Shown piece after piece: positions 47,383-56,795 of a stretch of 64,000 bases of DNA. This stretch comes from Ruaniaceae bacterium KH17 (GTDB lineage Bacteria > Actinomycetota > Actinomycetes > Actinomycetales > Actinomycetaceae). Positions within the stretch are counted from its first letter, which is position 1. Every line of letters begins with the position of its first letter. The stretch is from positions 22,523 through 86,522 of the forward strand of contig FZQV01000008.1 of NCBI GenBank assembly GCA_900199505.1, written 5' to 3'. The translations under genes and the position numbers were made by a program. A model generated the notes under the pieces. The model ran no database searches, had not been told where the DNA came from, and was given only the letters and a program-made list of their open reading frames with translations.

Positions 47383-49590
47383 GTGGTCAGTGACCGGGTT
47401 TCTCGGGAAATCGCCAACGAACAGGGAATTGTCGATCGGATCTATGCCAGGCTCGATCTGCTACGGGAGAACTACCGGACCTCGCTCGCGGGAGTGCGCC
47501 GCGAGGGTCCCTCTGGCTCGCCCCAGAACCGCTCCGAGCGGGATGCGTTTGCGAGCCACTACGAGGACATGGTGGCCCGCCTCGACCAGGTGGAGAACCG
47601 CCTGATTTTCGGCCGTCTCGATCTTCAGGACGGCGGCACACTCTACGTGGGGCGCATCGGCATTCTCGATGAGAACCACGATCAGCTGCTCGTTGATTGG
47701 CGTGCACCCATCGCGCGGCCGTTCTATCAGGCAACGGCCGCCTACCCCGGAGACGTGATCCGGCGCCGTCACATCACCACCTCGGGACGAGTCGTCACCG
47801 CTGTCGAGGATGAGCTGCTGGCCCACGGCGAGATTCCCGAGGAGATGGTCGTCACTGGAGGTGGCGCTCTCTACGCCGCGCTTGCGGCCGATCGAACCGG
47901 TCAAATGGGTGACATCGTCGCGACGATCCAACGGGAACAGGACCAGATCATCCGCTCCGATGTCGAAGGAATCCTGGTGGTCCAAGGCGGGCCCGGTACC
48001 GGCAAGACCGCCGTTGCTTTGCACCGCGCCGCCTACCTCCTCTACGCCCATCGCGAGCGCCTGCAACGCTCCGGAGTGCTCCTCGTGGGGCCAAGCCGCG
48101 TGTTCCTCGACTACATCGATCAGGTCCTCCCCTCGCTGGGCGAGAACGATGTTGTCGCGACCACGATTGGCGATCTCCTTCCCGGGACGCGCGCGAGCGC
48201 GCGCGAATCCGAGGCTGTGGCGGAGATTAAGGGTGACCTGAAGATGTCGGATGCGATGGAGCGCGCAGTGCAGGCTCTACAACGTGTGCCCGACGGCGTC
48301 GAGAAGGTTGAGGTCGACGGCGTCACCCTCGAGATCCGCCCCGAAACGCTCCGCGCCGCAATGGGTCGCGCCCACCGAGCCGCGTCCACCCACAACGAGG
48401 GCCGCACGCCGTTCGTGCTGGCAATGCTCGAGGATCTCGTGCGTCAGTACGCGGAGCAGACCGGCCGCGACGAGCCCGATTCGTACATGTACGAGGACGT
48501 GCGCACCAACCGTGACGTCCGTATCGCCCTGAATCTTGCATGGATGCCCACCGCGCCACACACGCTTCTCGAGCGCCTCTACGCGCGCCCCGATCTTCTG
48601 GAAGCCTCCGCGCCGCACCTTACTCGCACCGAGCGTGAGTTGCTGTACCGGGAGAAGGGCTCCGAGTGGACTATCTCGGACGTCCCCCTCCTCGACGAGC
48701 TGGCCGAACTCCTCGGCCCACACGAAGAGGCCGAGGCGCGCCGCACCCGGGTGGCCGCAAAGGCTGCGCAACGGGCCGCCGTCGACCTGGCCCAGCAAGC
48801 GATTGACAGCCAAGATCTCGGCGGCGGCATGCTCGACGCCGAGACTCTCGCCGCGCGCTTCAGCCAATCGGGGCCGCGGCTCACACTCGCCGAGCGTGCC
48901 GCGGGCGATCGCACGTGGACGTATGGGCACATCGTGATCGACGAGGCACAGGAACTCTCGCCGATGGCTTGGCGGAGCCTGCTTCGCCGCTGCCCGCTCC
49001 GCTCGATGACGGTGGTGGGCGATCTCGCGCAACGGTCCAGTTCCGAGCCAGCAACCTCGTGGCGCTCGGTTATGGGCAAGGCCGGCCGCGAACACGTGCG
49101 ACAGGCCGCGCTCACCGTCTCCTACCGCACCCCCAAGACCGTCCTCGATGCCGCGTCTGCGGTGCTCATGGCTGGTGCCCCTGGCGACTATCTGCCGCTC
49201 ACTGCAGCGCGGGACATCCCCGATTCGCTCGAAACGACCCGCGGGCACTGGCGGGACGTGCTCGTGGATATTGTGCGTAGCGAACTGGGCGGCAAGACTG
49301 CGGTGATCGCGCCGGCGGAGCAACTTGCCGGGGTCCGCGACGAGCTGTGGCAGTACCTCCGCGAAGAGATGACGGCGCCCGGAGGGAAGGCGCTGATGGC
49401 GCCACTGGTCGCCATCGACGTTGCGGCCGCGAAGGGACTCGAGTTCGACTCCGTGATTCTCGTGGAGCCGGCTCAGATCGCTGCGGCGTCCGTGGGCGAC
49501 ATTTACGTGGCGATGACCCGTCCCACGAAGCGATTGCACGCGATCTACCAGTATGAGCTTCCGGACGGGTGGCCGAATAGTGGCCACTGA
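47383..49590 (+). CDS. HelD/HelR-type UvrD-like helicase
   Basis: A 735-residue superfamily 1 ATPase. The N-terminal coiled coil (about 1-75) typical of HelD reaches into RNA polymerase channels. Walker A GGPGTGKT is at 202-209, Walker B VIDEAQELS near 520, and SF1 motifs QRSSSEPATSW and KGLEFDSVILVEP near the end. HelD-type proteins recycle stalled RNA polymerase, and some protect against rifampicin. GTG start with GGAAGG upstream. No rifampicin-associated element is seen in the 129-nt upstream region. Confidence 0.9.
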   Translation: MVSDRVSREIANEQGIVDRIYARLDLLRENYRTSLAGVRREGPSGSPQNRSERDAFASHYEDMVARLDQVENRLIFGRLDLQDGGTLYVGRIGILDENHDQLLVDWRAPIARPFYQATAAYPGDVIRRRHITTSGRVVTAVEDELLAHGEIPEEMVVTGGGALYAALAADRTGQMGDIVATIQREQDQIIRSDVEGILVVQGGPGTGKTAVALHRAAYLLYAHRERLQRSGVLLVGPSRVFLDYIDQVLPSLGENDVVATTIGDLLPGTRASARESEAVAEIKGDLKMSDAMERAVQALQRVPDGVEKVEVDGVTLEIRPETLRAAMGRAHRAASTHNEGRTPFVLAMLEDLVRQYAEQTGRDEPDSYMYEDVRTNRDVRIALNLAWMPTAPHTLLERLYARPDLLEASAPHLTRTERELLYREKGSEWTISDVPLLDELAELLGPHEEAEARRTRVAAKAAQRAAVDLAQQAIDSQDLGGGMLDAETLAARFSQSGPRLTLAERAAGDRTWTYGHIVIDEAQELSPMAWRSLLRRCPLRSMTVVGDLAQRSSSEPATSWRSVMGKAGREHVRQAALTVSYRTPKTVLDAASAVLMAGAPGDYLPLTAARDIPDSLETTRGHWRDVLVDIVRSELGGKTAVIAPAEQLAGVRDELWQYLREEMTAPGGKALMAPLVAIDVAAAKGLEFDSVILVEPAQIAAASVGDIYVAMTRPTKRLHAIYQYELPDGWPNSGH

Positions 49591-49625
49591 TTCTCCGATC
49601 GTCGCGAGTAGGACACCATAGAGAC

Positions 49626-50837
49626 GTGCCACATGCTCTTCTCCTCGAGAACCCTCACATCGATGCCGATCCGCTCCTTGAACGCGCGGGTCTGACTGTT
49701 TCGCGCCATCCCGGCGCACTCCAAGACGACGAACTGATCGAGGCGCTGCAGGGCGTCCGGGTACTCGGGATTCGCTCCGCGACCAAGGTAACGGCGAGAG
49801 TCCTCGAGAATGCGCCGGACCTCGAGGCGATCGGCGCCTTCTGTATCGGCACCACGCAGATCGATTTGCAAGCGGCCGCCCGGCGCGGGATCGCCGTGTT
49901 TAACGCCCCGTACTCGAACACGCGCTCCGTAGTGGAGCTTGCAATCGGTGAGATCATCGCGCTGCTACGTCGGCTCACCGAGCGTGATCGCGCATTGCAC
50001 TCGGGCGTGTGGGAGAAGTCCGCCTCGGGTTCACACGAGGTCCGCGGCAGGACTCTCGGAATCGTGGGCTACGGAAACATCGGCGCGCAACTCTCGGTGA
50101 TCGCCGAGGCGCTCGGCATGACCGTGATCTTCTACGACATCGCGGACAAACTTGCTCTGGGCAATGCGCGCAAGTGCAGTACCGTCTCCGAGTTGCTACG
50201 CGAGGCGGACATCGTCTCGCTGCACGTGGACGACCGCGGCGCGAACCGAGGCCTGTTCGGCGGACCCGAGTTCGGCATGATGAAGCCCGGCTCAATCTTC
50301 CTGAATCTCTCGCGCGGCTTCGTGGTGGACAACAATGCGCTCCGCAATGCGGTTCTTGAAGGCCACATCGCTGGTGCCGCAATCGACGTCTTCCCCGAAG
50401 AACCCAACGCGAATGGCGAAGAGTTCGTCTCCGCACTGCGTGGCCTTCCTAACGTGATCCTCACCCCGCACATCGGAGGGTCCACGCAGGAAGCCCAGGA
50501 GGCGATTGGCGGATTCGTTGGGAACAAGCTCGGGACGTACGTCACGCACGCCAACACCGATCTCTCGGTCACCCTGCCTTCGCTGACACTGCCGGCCAAC
50601 GACGGCGCGATCCAGCGCATCTCCTACGTGCACCGCAACACGCCGGGTGTGATGGCCCTTGTCAACCAGGCATTTGCCGAGTCTGGCGCGAACGTGAGCG
50701 GCCAGATCCTTGGGACGCGCGGCGAGATCGGTTACATGATTTCGGATCTCTCGAACGAACTGCCAGGCGAGGTGCTTGAGGCTCTCAGCGGCATGGAGGA
50801 CACCATTCGACTGCGGGTATTGAACCTCACCTCGTAG
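49626..50837 (+). CDS. serA: D-3-phosphoglycerate dehydrogenase
   Basis: A 403-residue NAD-dependent enzyme opening serine synthesis. Substrate-binding VLGIRSATKVT, the Rossmann motif GIVGYGNIGAQ (about 142-152), and the catalytic His in ILTPHIGGST are present. A C-terminal ACT-like domain (about 330-403, HRNTPGVMALVNQAFAESG) suggests serine feedback. The architecture is the shorter E. coli-like type. The GTG lacks a clear ribosome site. Confidence 0.94.
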   Translation: MPHALLLENPHIDADPLLERAGLTVSRHPGALQDDELIEALQGVRVLGIRSATKVTARVLENAPDLEAIGAFCIGTTQIDLQAAARRGIAVFNAPYSNTRSVVELAIGEIIALLRRLTERDRALHSGVWEKSASGSHEVRGRTLGIVGYGNIGAQLSVIAEALGMTVIFYDIADKLALGNARKCSTVSELLREADIVSLHVDDRGANRGLFGGPEFGMMKPGSIFLNLSRGFVVDNNALRNAVLEGHIAGAAIDVFPEEPNANGEEFVSALRGLPNVILTPHIGGSTQEAQEAIGGFVGNKLGTYVTHANTDLSVTLPSLTLPANDGAIQRISYVHRNTPGVMALVNQAFAESGANVSGQILGTRGEIGYMISDLSNELPGEVLEALSGMEDTIRLRVLNLTS

Positions 50838-50846
50838 CCTTGAGTC

Positions 50847-51869
50847 ATGTTTCTTCCTTCAGACTCTCGATACGACACGATGCAGTACCGCCAGTGCGGT
50901 TCAAGCGGACTAGATCTGCCAGCAATCTCGCTCGGCCTCTGGCAGAACTTCGGTGAGGCAAACGCTTTCGATCAGCAACGCGAGATTGTGCTTGCAGCCT
51001 TCGACGCCGGGATCACCCACATCGATCTCGCGAACAACTATGGCCCGCCGCCGGGTGCCGCCGAACTCTCCTTTGGCCGAATGCTCGCCACGGATCTCGC
51101 GCCGTATCGTGACGAGCTGATTATCTCCAGCAAGGCCGGCTACCGCATGTGGCCGGGACCCTACGGGGAGTGGGGCTCCAAGAAGTACCTTCGTGCGTCG
51201 CTGGATCAGTCACTGAAGCGCATGGGCCTCGAGTATGTCGACATCTTCTACTCTCACCGCTTCGACGCACGAACGCCCCTGGAAGAGACGATGGGTGCGC
51301 TGAAGTACGCGCTCGATTCCGGGAAGGCGACGTATGTGGGTATCTCCTCATACACCGCCGAGCAGACCCAGCGTGCGCGAGAGGTCGCAGCGGACCTCGG
51401 CTTCACCCTCCTCATTCACCAGCCGTCATACTCAATGTTCAACCGCTGGATCGAAGAGGGCGAGCCGAGCCTGCTCGACGCGCTCGATGGCATGGGGGCG
51501 ATTGTCTTCTCCCCACTGGCACAGGGCCTCCTCACGAAGAAATACCTCAACGGCGTGCCGGACGACTCCCGGGCAGCGCAGCAAGGCTCGTTCAAGACCG
51601 ACATGATCACGAACGAGGTTGTCGATCGCATTCGCGCGCTGGACGAGATTGCACAACAGCGCGGCCAGTCTCTCGCACAGATGGCCATCTCCTGGGTACT
51701 GCGCGATCCTCGAGTGACGTCGGCTCTCGTGGGGGCGCGCACGGTTGAGCAACTCCATGATTCGCTCGGTGCACTGGAGAATCTTGAGTTCTCGCAGTCA
51801 GAGCTGGACGCAATCGACACCTACGCCGTAGAGGCATCCGTGAACATCTGGAAAGGACGCTCGCGCTGA
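50847..51869 (+). CDS. aldo/keto reductase (MgrA/YghZ-like)
   Basis: A 340-residue NADPH-dependent (beta/alpha)8 reductase. Asp/Tyr of the tetrad lie in HIDLANNYGPPPGAAE, Lys in IISSKAGYRMWPGPYGE, and the His in YSHRFD. The GYRMWPGPYGEWGSKKYL stretch is typical of L-glyceraldehyde-3-phosphate reductases of the YghZ type. TAGCCT lies 6 nt before the ATG, across the serA stop, so it likely has its own leaderless promoter. Confidence 0.92.
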   Translation: MFLPSDSRYDTMQYRQCGSSGLDLPAISLGLWQNFGEANAFDQQREIVLAAFDAGITHIDLANNYGPPPGAAELSFGRMLATDLAPYRDELIISSKAGYRMWPGPYGEWGSKKYLRASLDQSLKRMGLEYVDIFYSHRFDARTPLEETMGALKYALDSGKATYVGISSYTAEQTQRAREVAADLGFTLLIHQPSYSMFNRWIEEGEPSLLDALDGMGAIVFSPLAQGLLTKKYLNGVPDDSRAAQQGSFKTDMITNEVVDRIRALDEIAQQRGQSLAQMAISWVLRDPRVTSALVGARTVEQLHDSLGALENLEFSQSELDAIDTYAVEASVNIWKGRSR

Positions 51870-53155
51870 TCAGTTCCATTGGGCGGCAAATCCTCGCCCT
51901 TGCCGTCCCCGCGCTCGGCGCGCTGATCGCCGAGCCACTGTTCCTTCTCGCCGATACGGCGATCGTCGGTAACCTCGGCGTCTCCGAGCTGGCGGGGGCG
52001 GCCGCCGGCACCTCCGTGGTGCAGACGACCGTCGGCGTCATGATCTTTCTCGCGTACGCCACCACGCCCGCAGTGGCGCGCCTCTTCGGAGCGGGCGAGA
52101 TTCAACGCGCGCTGGGCGTGGGCCGGGATGGACTCTATGTTGCGGCGTCGCTCGGCGCGGTGCTCGCCGTGGCGATGTGGGCGACGGCGCCGTGGCTGGC
52201 ACAACTCCTTGGCACAGGAGGGGCCGCCCACGGTTTCGCCGTGGACTACATTCGTTGGTCCGCGCCCGGCATCCCCGCGATGCTGATGATCCTCGCTGCC
52301 ACCGGAGTACTACGCGGCTTCCAAGACACCAAGACTCCCCTGGTGGTTTCCGCCTCTGCGGCGTCGCTGAATGTGGTGTTGAACTTCCTGCTCGTCTACG
52401 GCGCCCACCTCTCCGTGGCCGGAGCAGCACTCGGCACGTCGATCGCGCAATGGACGGCGCTCAGTGCCTACCTGACGATCATCGTCCCCCGGATGAAGCG
52501 AGCCGCGATCTCGCTCCGCCCAAGCGCCTCCGGGATGCGCACCACCACCCGCGTGGGCTCGTGGCTGTTTCTGCGCACGATCGCGTTGCGCGCCTCCTTG
52601 CTGATCACGGTCTGGGTGGCAGCACGAAGCGGCGAGACCACGCTCGCGGCACACCAAATCGTGTTCACCCTCTTCTCCACCCTCGCCTTTGCGCTCGACG
52701 CGCTCGCTATCGCCGCGCAGGCGATGGTGGGGCACGCCCGCGGCGCTGGGAGAGAGACTCATCCCCTCATCCGAACGTTCATGCGCTGGGCGCTCGGCTA
52801 CGGCGTGCTCGTGGGTGGTGTTCTTGCCGCGCTCTCCCCTGTCATTGCGATCCCATTCACGCGCGACCCCGCGGTGCGCGATCTCGTGGGGACCGCCGTG
52901 CTGATCCTGGCTGCGTTCCAGATCGTCGCGGGACTCGTCTTCGTGTTGGACGGAATCATGATCGGTCAGGAAGACATGCCATTTCTGGCGTTGACATGCA
53001 CCGTCACGCTCGCGATCTATACGCCGCTCCTGCTGTGGCTGTCGCAACTCCCGGGAACCACCCTGTATTGGATCTGGCTCGCGTTCGGTTTGGGATTCCT
53101 CGGTCCGCGCGCCATGCTACAGACCTGGCGGATCACACGCCCTACAACTGCTTAG
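51866..53155 (+). CDS. MATE-family efflux transporter, CTG (or ATC) start
   Basis: A 429-residue Na+ or H+ antiporter of the DinF-like MATE branch with about twelve membrane helices. The first helix [19 protein letters not shown] and the motif [12 protein letters not shown] lie upstream of the first GTG at 52016, so the true start is earlier. The only start-like codons there are CTG at 51866, overlapping the preceding TGA as CTGA with AAAGGA 9 nt upstream, and ATC at 51869. Coupled translation from the reductase gene is likely. Substrates unknown. Confidence 0.85.
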   Translation: MISSIGRQILALAVPALGALIAEPLFLLADTAIVGNLGVSELAGAAAGTSVVQTTVGVMIFLAYATTPAVARLFGAGEIQRALGVGRDGLYVAASLGAVLAVAMWATAPWLAQLLGTGGAAHGFAVDYIRWSAPGIPAMLMILAATGVLRGFQDTKTPLVVSASAASLNVVLNFLLVYGAHLSVAGAALGTSIAQWTALSAYLTIIVPRMKRAAISLRPSASGMRTTTRVGSWLFLRTIALRASLLITVWVAARSGETTLAAHQIVFTLFSTLAFALDALAIAAQAMVGHARGAGRETHPLIRTFMRWALGYGVLVGGVLAALSPVIAIPFTRDPAVRDLVGTAVLILAAFQIVAGLVFVLDGIMIGQEDMPFLALTCTVTLAIYTPLLLWLSQLPGTTLYWIWLAFGLGFLGPRAMLQTWRITRPTTA

Positions 53156-53643
53156 GCGGTGCCGCCGGTGCCGGGGGCTTCCCCTCCTCCGGCACCGGCG
53201 GAGTCTGCGCGCAACTCGGTGATCGCGTTCTCGAAGTCATCCAAGCTGTTAAAGGAAGAGTATACGGAGGCAAAGCGCAAGTATGCGACCGTATCGAGTT
53301 CCCGAAGTGGGCCGAGAATTGCGGTGCCGATGTCGCCAGCGTCGACGATCGAGGAACCCATGGTTCGGATCTGCTCTTCGACGGCCTGCGCGAGGGCCTT
53401 GATTTGGTCTTCTGTGACCGGGCGTCCTTGGCAGGACTTTCGAATGCCGGTGATGATCTTCTCTCGGGAAAATGCCTCCGTAACGCCGGAGCGCTTCATG
53501 ACGGTGAGCGTGAAGCTCTCGATCGTCGAGAAGCGGCGGCGGCACGAGGTGCACTCGCGGCGGCGCCGAATACTGGCGCCGTCATCGGCCGTGCGGGAGT
53601 CGATGACGCGCGAATCGGGGTGGCGGCAGAACGGACAATGCAT
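53152..53643 (-). CDS. nrdR: transcriptional repressor NrdR
   Basis: A 163-residue regulator of ribonucleotide reductase genes. The zinc ribbon is Cys3, Cys6, Cys31 and Cys34 ([30 protein letters not shown]), followed by an ATP-cone domain ([16 protein letters not shown]). A Gly/Ala tail ends it. TATGAT lies 7 nt before ATG 53643. It converges on the MATE gene with a 4-nt overlap. Confidence 0.96.
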   Translation of the reverse strand: MHCPFCRHPDSRVIDSRTADDGASIRRRRECTSCRRRFSTIESFTLTVMKRSGVTEAFSREKIITGIRKSCQGRPVTEDQIKALAQAVEEQIRTMGSSIVDAGDIGTAILGPLRELDTVAYLRFASVYSSFNSLDDFENAITELRADSAGAGGGEAPGTGGTA

Positions 53644-53684
53644 GCCCCACATCATATGGGTTTCGCGCCGCGGAATGCTTCGGA

Positions 53685-54104
53685 CTAGTTCGAGGGGACG
53701 ACGAGCTGTTGGCCCGCCACGATTGCGGAGCCGCTCAGCGAGTTGAGCGAAGCGATCTCGGCCACGACCTCGCGGACATCCTCGCCGGGTGCTGCGGCGG
53801 CCGCTGCGATCGACCAGAGCGTCTCACCCGCCGCAACGGTCACGACAGCGGTTGCACCAGCGGGCTCCCGAAGGGCCATCCCAACACCTGCCCCGATACC
53901 GATCGAAGCAGAAAGCGCGACAACGCTCGCAACCACCTGCACCATGAGCTTTCCACGTGCCGTCAGCTTGATTGGCTGCGACGCGGGCTTCGCAACCGGC
54001 ACCGGATCCACGTAGCGACGCACCGGCAGCTGGATCACATCGGCGAGCTTCTCCTGCTCAATCCCCCGATACTGCGGGGCGAAGTCGATACTCAGTGCGC
54101 TCAT
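53685..54104 (-). CDS. LysM-domain membrane protein, SOS-linked
   Basis: A 139-residue protein with a cytoplasmic N-terminus, one membrane helix (about 54-77) and an extracytoplasmic LysM domain (about 88-138: [26 protein letters not shown]). It is divergent from lexA with two overlapping LexA boxes right at its start. This layout matches SOS-induced division inhibitors of the YneA/DivS kind, although those proteins are not closely similar in sequence. Confidence 0.85.
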   Translation of the reverse strand: MSALSIDFAPQYRGIEQEKLADVIQLPVRRYVDPVPVAKPASQPIKLTARGKLMVQVVASVVALSASIGIGAGVGMALREPAGATAVVTVAAGETLWSIAAAAAAPGEDVREVVAEIASLNSLSGSAIVAGQQLVVPSN

Positions 54105-54114
54105 TGCTTCCTCC

Positions 54115-54145
54115 TCGAACTAGTGTTCGTCGAACGTCTGTTCCA
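54115..54145. promoter_or_regulatory. two abutting LexA boxes
   Basis: TCGAAC-TAGT-GTTCGT (54115-54130) and TCGAAC-GTCT-GTTCCA (54130-54145) each differ from TCGAAC-N4-GTTCGA by one or two bases and share one base. They sit 11 nt before the LysM gene start and would repress it. Confidence 0.85.
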
Positions 54146-54181
54146 ATAGTATGCGAGTGCACCGACATTGTCGAGACACTC

Positions 54182-54222
54182 TCGAACAGATGTTTGAAAT
54201 TCTGTCCGTCCCTCTTTAGGCT
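54182..54222 (+). promoter_or_regulatory. lexA promoter with overlapping LexA box
   Basis: TCGAAC-AGAT-GTTTGA (54182-54197) overlaps the -35 hexamer TTGAAA (54194-54199). After a 17-nt spacer comes TAGGCT (54217-54222). This gives direct autorepression of lexA. Confidence 0.85.
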
Positions 54223-54263
54223 GTACTTATCGAATCAGCGACCACTGACACGGAGGCCCCGCG

Positions 54264-54911
54264 ATGGACGAGCGCAAGCAGGAGATCGTCGATTTCATTC
54301 GGAAGTCGCTCGCCGAACGCGGCTATCCGCCCTCGCTGCGAGAGATTGGCGAGGCGGTCGGTTTGTCGAGTCCATCGTCCGTCAAGTTCCAGCTCGATTC
54401 CCTCGAGCGCGCCGGTGTGATTCGGCGCGATCCACGCCGTCCGCGCGCCATGGAGGTCGTGGACCAGCCCGGAAGAGACGCCAGCTCCGCACCTGCAGAA
54501 CCCGCCTCGATCTCGTTCCTTGGCCACGATGTGGCGGAGGGCGCCGTCGTGCCGCTTGTGGGCCGAATCGCCGCGGGTGGCCCGATTCTCGCCGAGCAGA
54601 TGGTCGAGGACACCTTCACGCTCCCCCGCCAGCTCGTGGGCCAGGGCGAGCTGTTCATGTTGCGCGTCTCCGGCGACTCGATGATCGACGCCGCGATCTG
54701 CGACGGCGACTGGGTGGTGGTGCGGCAGCAGAACGATGCCGTCAATGGCGACATAGTGGCAGCCCTGCTCGATGACGAGGCGACCGTGAAGACTTTCCAG
54801 CAGCGGGACGGCCACCTGTGGCTGATGCCCGCCAACCCGGCCTACTCGCCGATCCTGGGCGACCACGCCGCCATTCTGGGCCGCGTAGTGTCAGTTCTCC
54901 GTTCGCTCTGA
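54264..54911 (+). CDS. lexA: SOS repressor LexA
   Basis: A 215-residue repressor and latent protease. A winged helix domain (about 1-65: [20 protein letters not shown]) is followed by the S24 domain: cleavage site Ala104-Gly105 ([10 protein letters not shown]), Ser139 in [10 protein letters not shown] and Lys176 in EATVKTF. The ATG is behind CGGAGG. Its end overlaps dinG by 21 nt, convergent. Confidence 0.97.
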   Translation: MDERKQEIVDFIRKSLAERGYPPSLREIGEAVGLSSPSSVKFQLDSLERAGVIRRDPRRPRAMEVVDQPGRDASSAPAEPASISFLGHDVAEGAVVPLVGRIAAGGPILAEQMVEDTFTLPRQLVGQGELFMLRVSGDSMIDAAICDGDWVVVRQQNDAVNGDIVAALLDDEATVKTFQQRDGHLWLMPANPAYSPILGDHAAILGRVVSVLRSL

Positions 54912-56795
54912 GAGCCTCGTGAGGGCGGCGCGAGCGATCTCTGGATCCGTGGTGCGCCAGAAAGCGGGCATCGAATCGAGGATGTACCGTCCGTACCGCT
55001 GATGCACCACGCGGGAATCGAGGATCGCCACCAGGCCACGATCGGCAATCGTGCGGATGAGGCGACCCGATCCCTGGGCGATCAGTAGCGCCGCATGCTG
55101 CAACGAGACATCCATAAATCCACTCCGGCCCGCGCGCTCAGCCACCTCGGTGCGCGCTTGCACGATCGGATCGTCCGGCCGCGGGAACGGGATGCGATCG
55201 ATCGTCACCAGACGGCAGGACTGCCCTGGCACGTCGACTCCCTGCCAGAGGCTCAGCGTGCCGAACAGGCATGAATCCTGCTCCGTACGGAATGTTTCGA
55301 TCAACCGGGACATGGTGTCTTCGCCCTGGCAATAGATCGGGAGCTCGAGCCGTTCGCGCGCGTATTCGGCGGCGGCCTCGGCACCACGGCGCGAGGAGAA
55401 CAGGCACAAGGCTCCCCCGCCCGAGGCGTGGATCAGGTCCACCAACTCGGCCAGGGCGTCGTCGGACACGCCATCGCGCGTGGGCTTCGGCAGGTGGGCC
55501 GCAGCGTAAACGATCCCTTGGGCGCCGTAGTCGAACGGCGAACCGAAGTCCTCGGCCACGTACTCCGTGAGCCCGAGCGATCGTGCCGCCGAATCGAATC
55601 GCCCACCGAGCGACAGTGTTGCGGAGGTTGCCACCACGGCGCGCTCGGTCAGGAGATGCTCACGGATTCCACCGGACACGTCGAGCGGTGCCATCCACAG
55701 TCGCGGCGTATCCGTCCGGTCAACCGCGATCCAGGCCACGTCCGTCCGGTTCGTCACCGAGTCCGAGAGGGCGCGATCGCAGATCTCCACGAGTTCGGTG
55801 AGTGATGCTTTCAGAGACTGGCGGGCGCCATCGTCCTCGCCACGCAGTGCGGTGAGTGCCTCGCGTGCTGCCGCGCCGAGCGTGATAGCGGCGGCGCTGA
55901 TCACGCCAGGGATCTCCAGCAGACGCTTCTCCTCCAATGACTCCAGCGCATCCCGGAGTTGGGAGGCGGCGGTCTCGAGGGAATCTGCGGCTGCGGGCGC
56001 GAGCCTACGCGTCGCGCGGGCGGCACGATCCACCGCGGGAGCCGAGAGTTCGACGGTCGCGGCTGAGGTAGCGCGAGGCACGATGTCGTGCGCCTCATCG
56101 ACAATCAGGGCATCGAACTCCGGCAAGACGCCGGGAGATCCGAATGCGGCGATGCCGAGGAGCGCGTGATTGGTCACCACCACGTCCGCTTCACCCGCCT
56201 TCGCCCGCGCCGCCATGGGGAAGCACTCCGTGGAGAACGGGCACTTATTGCCCATGCATTCGAGCTTCGAGATCGAGACCTGCCGCCACGCGCGGTCGCT
56301 GACGCCGGGATCGAGATCGTCGCGCTCCCCCGTCTCGGTGGTCTCGGCCCACTCGCGCAGGCGCGCCACCTGGGTCTCCAGATCGCTTCGCGGGGTTGAG
56401 AACAGGGTGTCCTCATCGTCGTCGGGATAGCCGCCGGAGATCTTGTGCCGGCACACGTAGTTGCTCCAGCCCTTCAGGACCGCAACTCTCGGCCGGTTGC
56501 CGCAGACTTCCGCGACGGCCTCGGAAACCACCGGCGCATCTTTGACGAGGATCTGGCGCTGCAGCGCGAGGGTGGCCGTGGAGATCACCGTGCGCGTGCC
56601 GCCCTCGGCGGCGGAGGTAAGCGCGGCCGAGAGATATGCGAGGGACTTTCCCGTGCCAGTGCCGGCCTGCGCCAGGAGTGGATCGCCTCCGTTGAGCGCG
56701 CGCTCGACTGCCTCAGTCATGCGCTCCTGACCCTCACGCGCCACGCCACCGATCGATTCGACCGCGTGCGCGAGGACGCTACGCGACGCTGACAC
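54891..56795 (-). CDS. dinG: DinG/XPD-type ATP-dependent helicase
   Basis: A 634-residue superfamily 2 helicase acting in repair. Walker [19 protein letters not shown] box [10 protein letters not shown], and four cysteines that fit a 4Fe-4S cluster (NYVCRHK and [14 protein letters not shown]) are present. The C-terminal motif VI is [18 protein letters not shown] at 56795 overlaps the hflX end by 17 nt; the frame goes further upstream inside hflX and is rejected. Coupled to hflX; no separate LexA box seen. Confidence 0.92.
   Translation of the reverse strand: MSASRSVLAHAVESIGGVAREGQERMTEAVERALNGGDPLLAQAGTGTGKSLAYLSAALTSAAEGGTRTVISTATLALQRQILVKDAPVVSEAVAEVCGNRPRVAVLKGWSNYVCRHKISGGYPDDDEDTLFSTPRSDLETQVARLREWAETTETGERDDLDPGVSDRAWRQVSISKLECMGNKCPFSTECFPMAARAKAGEADVVVTNHALLGIAAFGSPGVLPEFDALIVDEAHDIVPRATSAATVELSAPAVDRAARATRRLAPAAADSLETAASQLRDALESLEEKRLLEIPGVISAAAITLGAAAREALTALRGEDDGARQSLKASLTELVEICDRALSDSVTNRTDVAWIAVDRTDTPRLWMAPLDVSGGIREHLLTERAVVATSATLSLGGRFDSAARSLGLTEYVAEDFGSPFDYGAQGIVYAAAHLPKPTRDGVSDDALAELVDLIHASGGGALCLFSSRRGAEAAAEYARERLELPIYCQGEDTMSRLIETFRTEQDSCLFGTLSLWQGVDVPGQSCRLVTIDRIPFPRPDDPIVQARTEVAERAGRSGFMDVSLQHAALLIAQGSGRLIRTIADRGLVAILDSRVVHQRYGRYILDSMPAFWRTTDPEIARAALTRLSERTEN

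Noticed and set aside
48277..49719. 480-codon leftward frame opposite the helicase gene
   Set aside because: Antisense shadow of a complete HelD-type gene.
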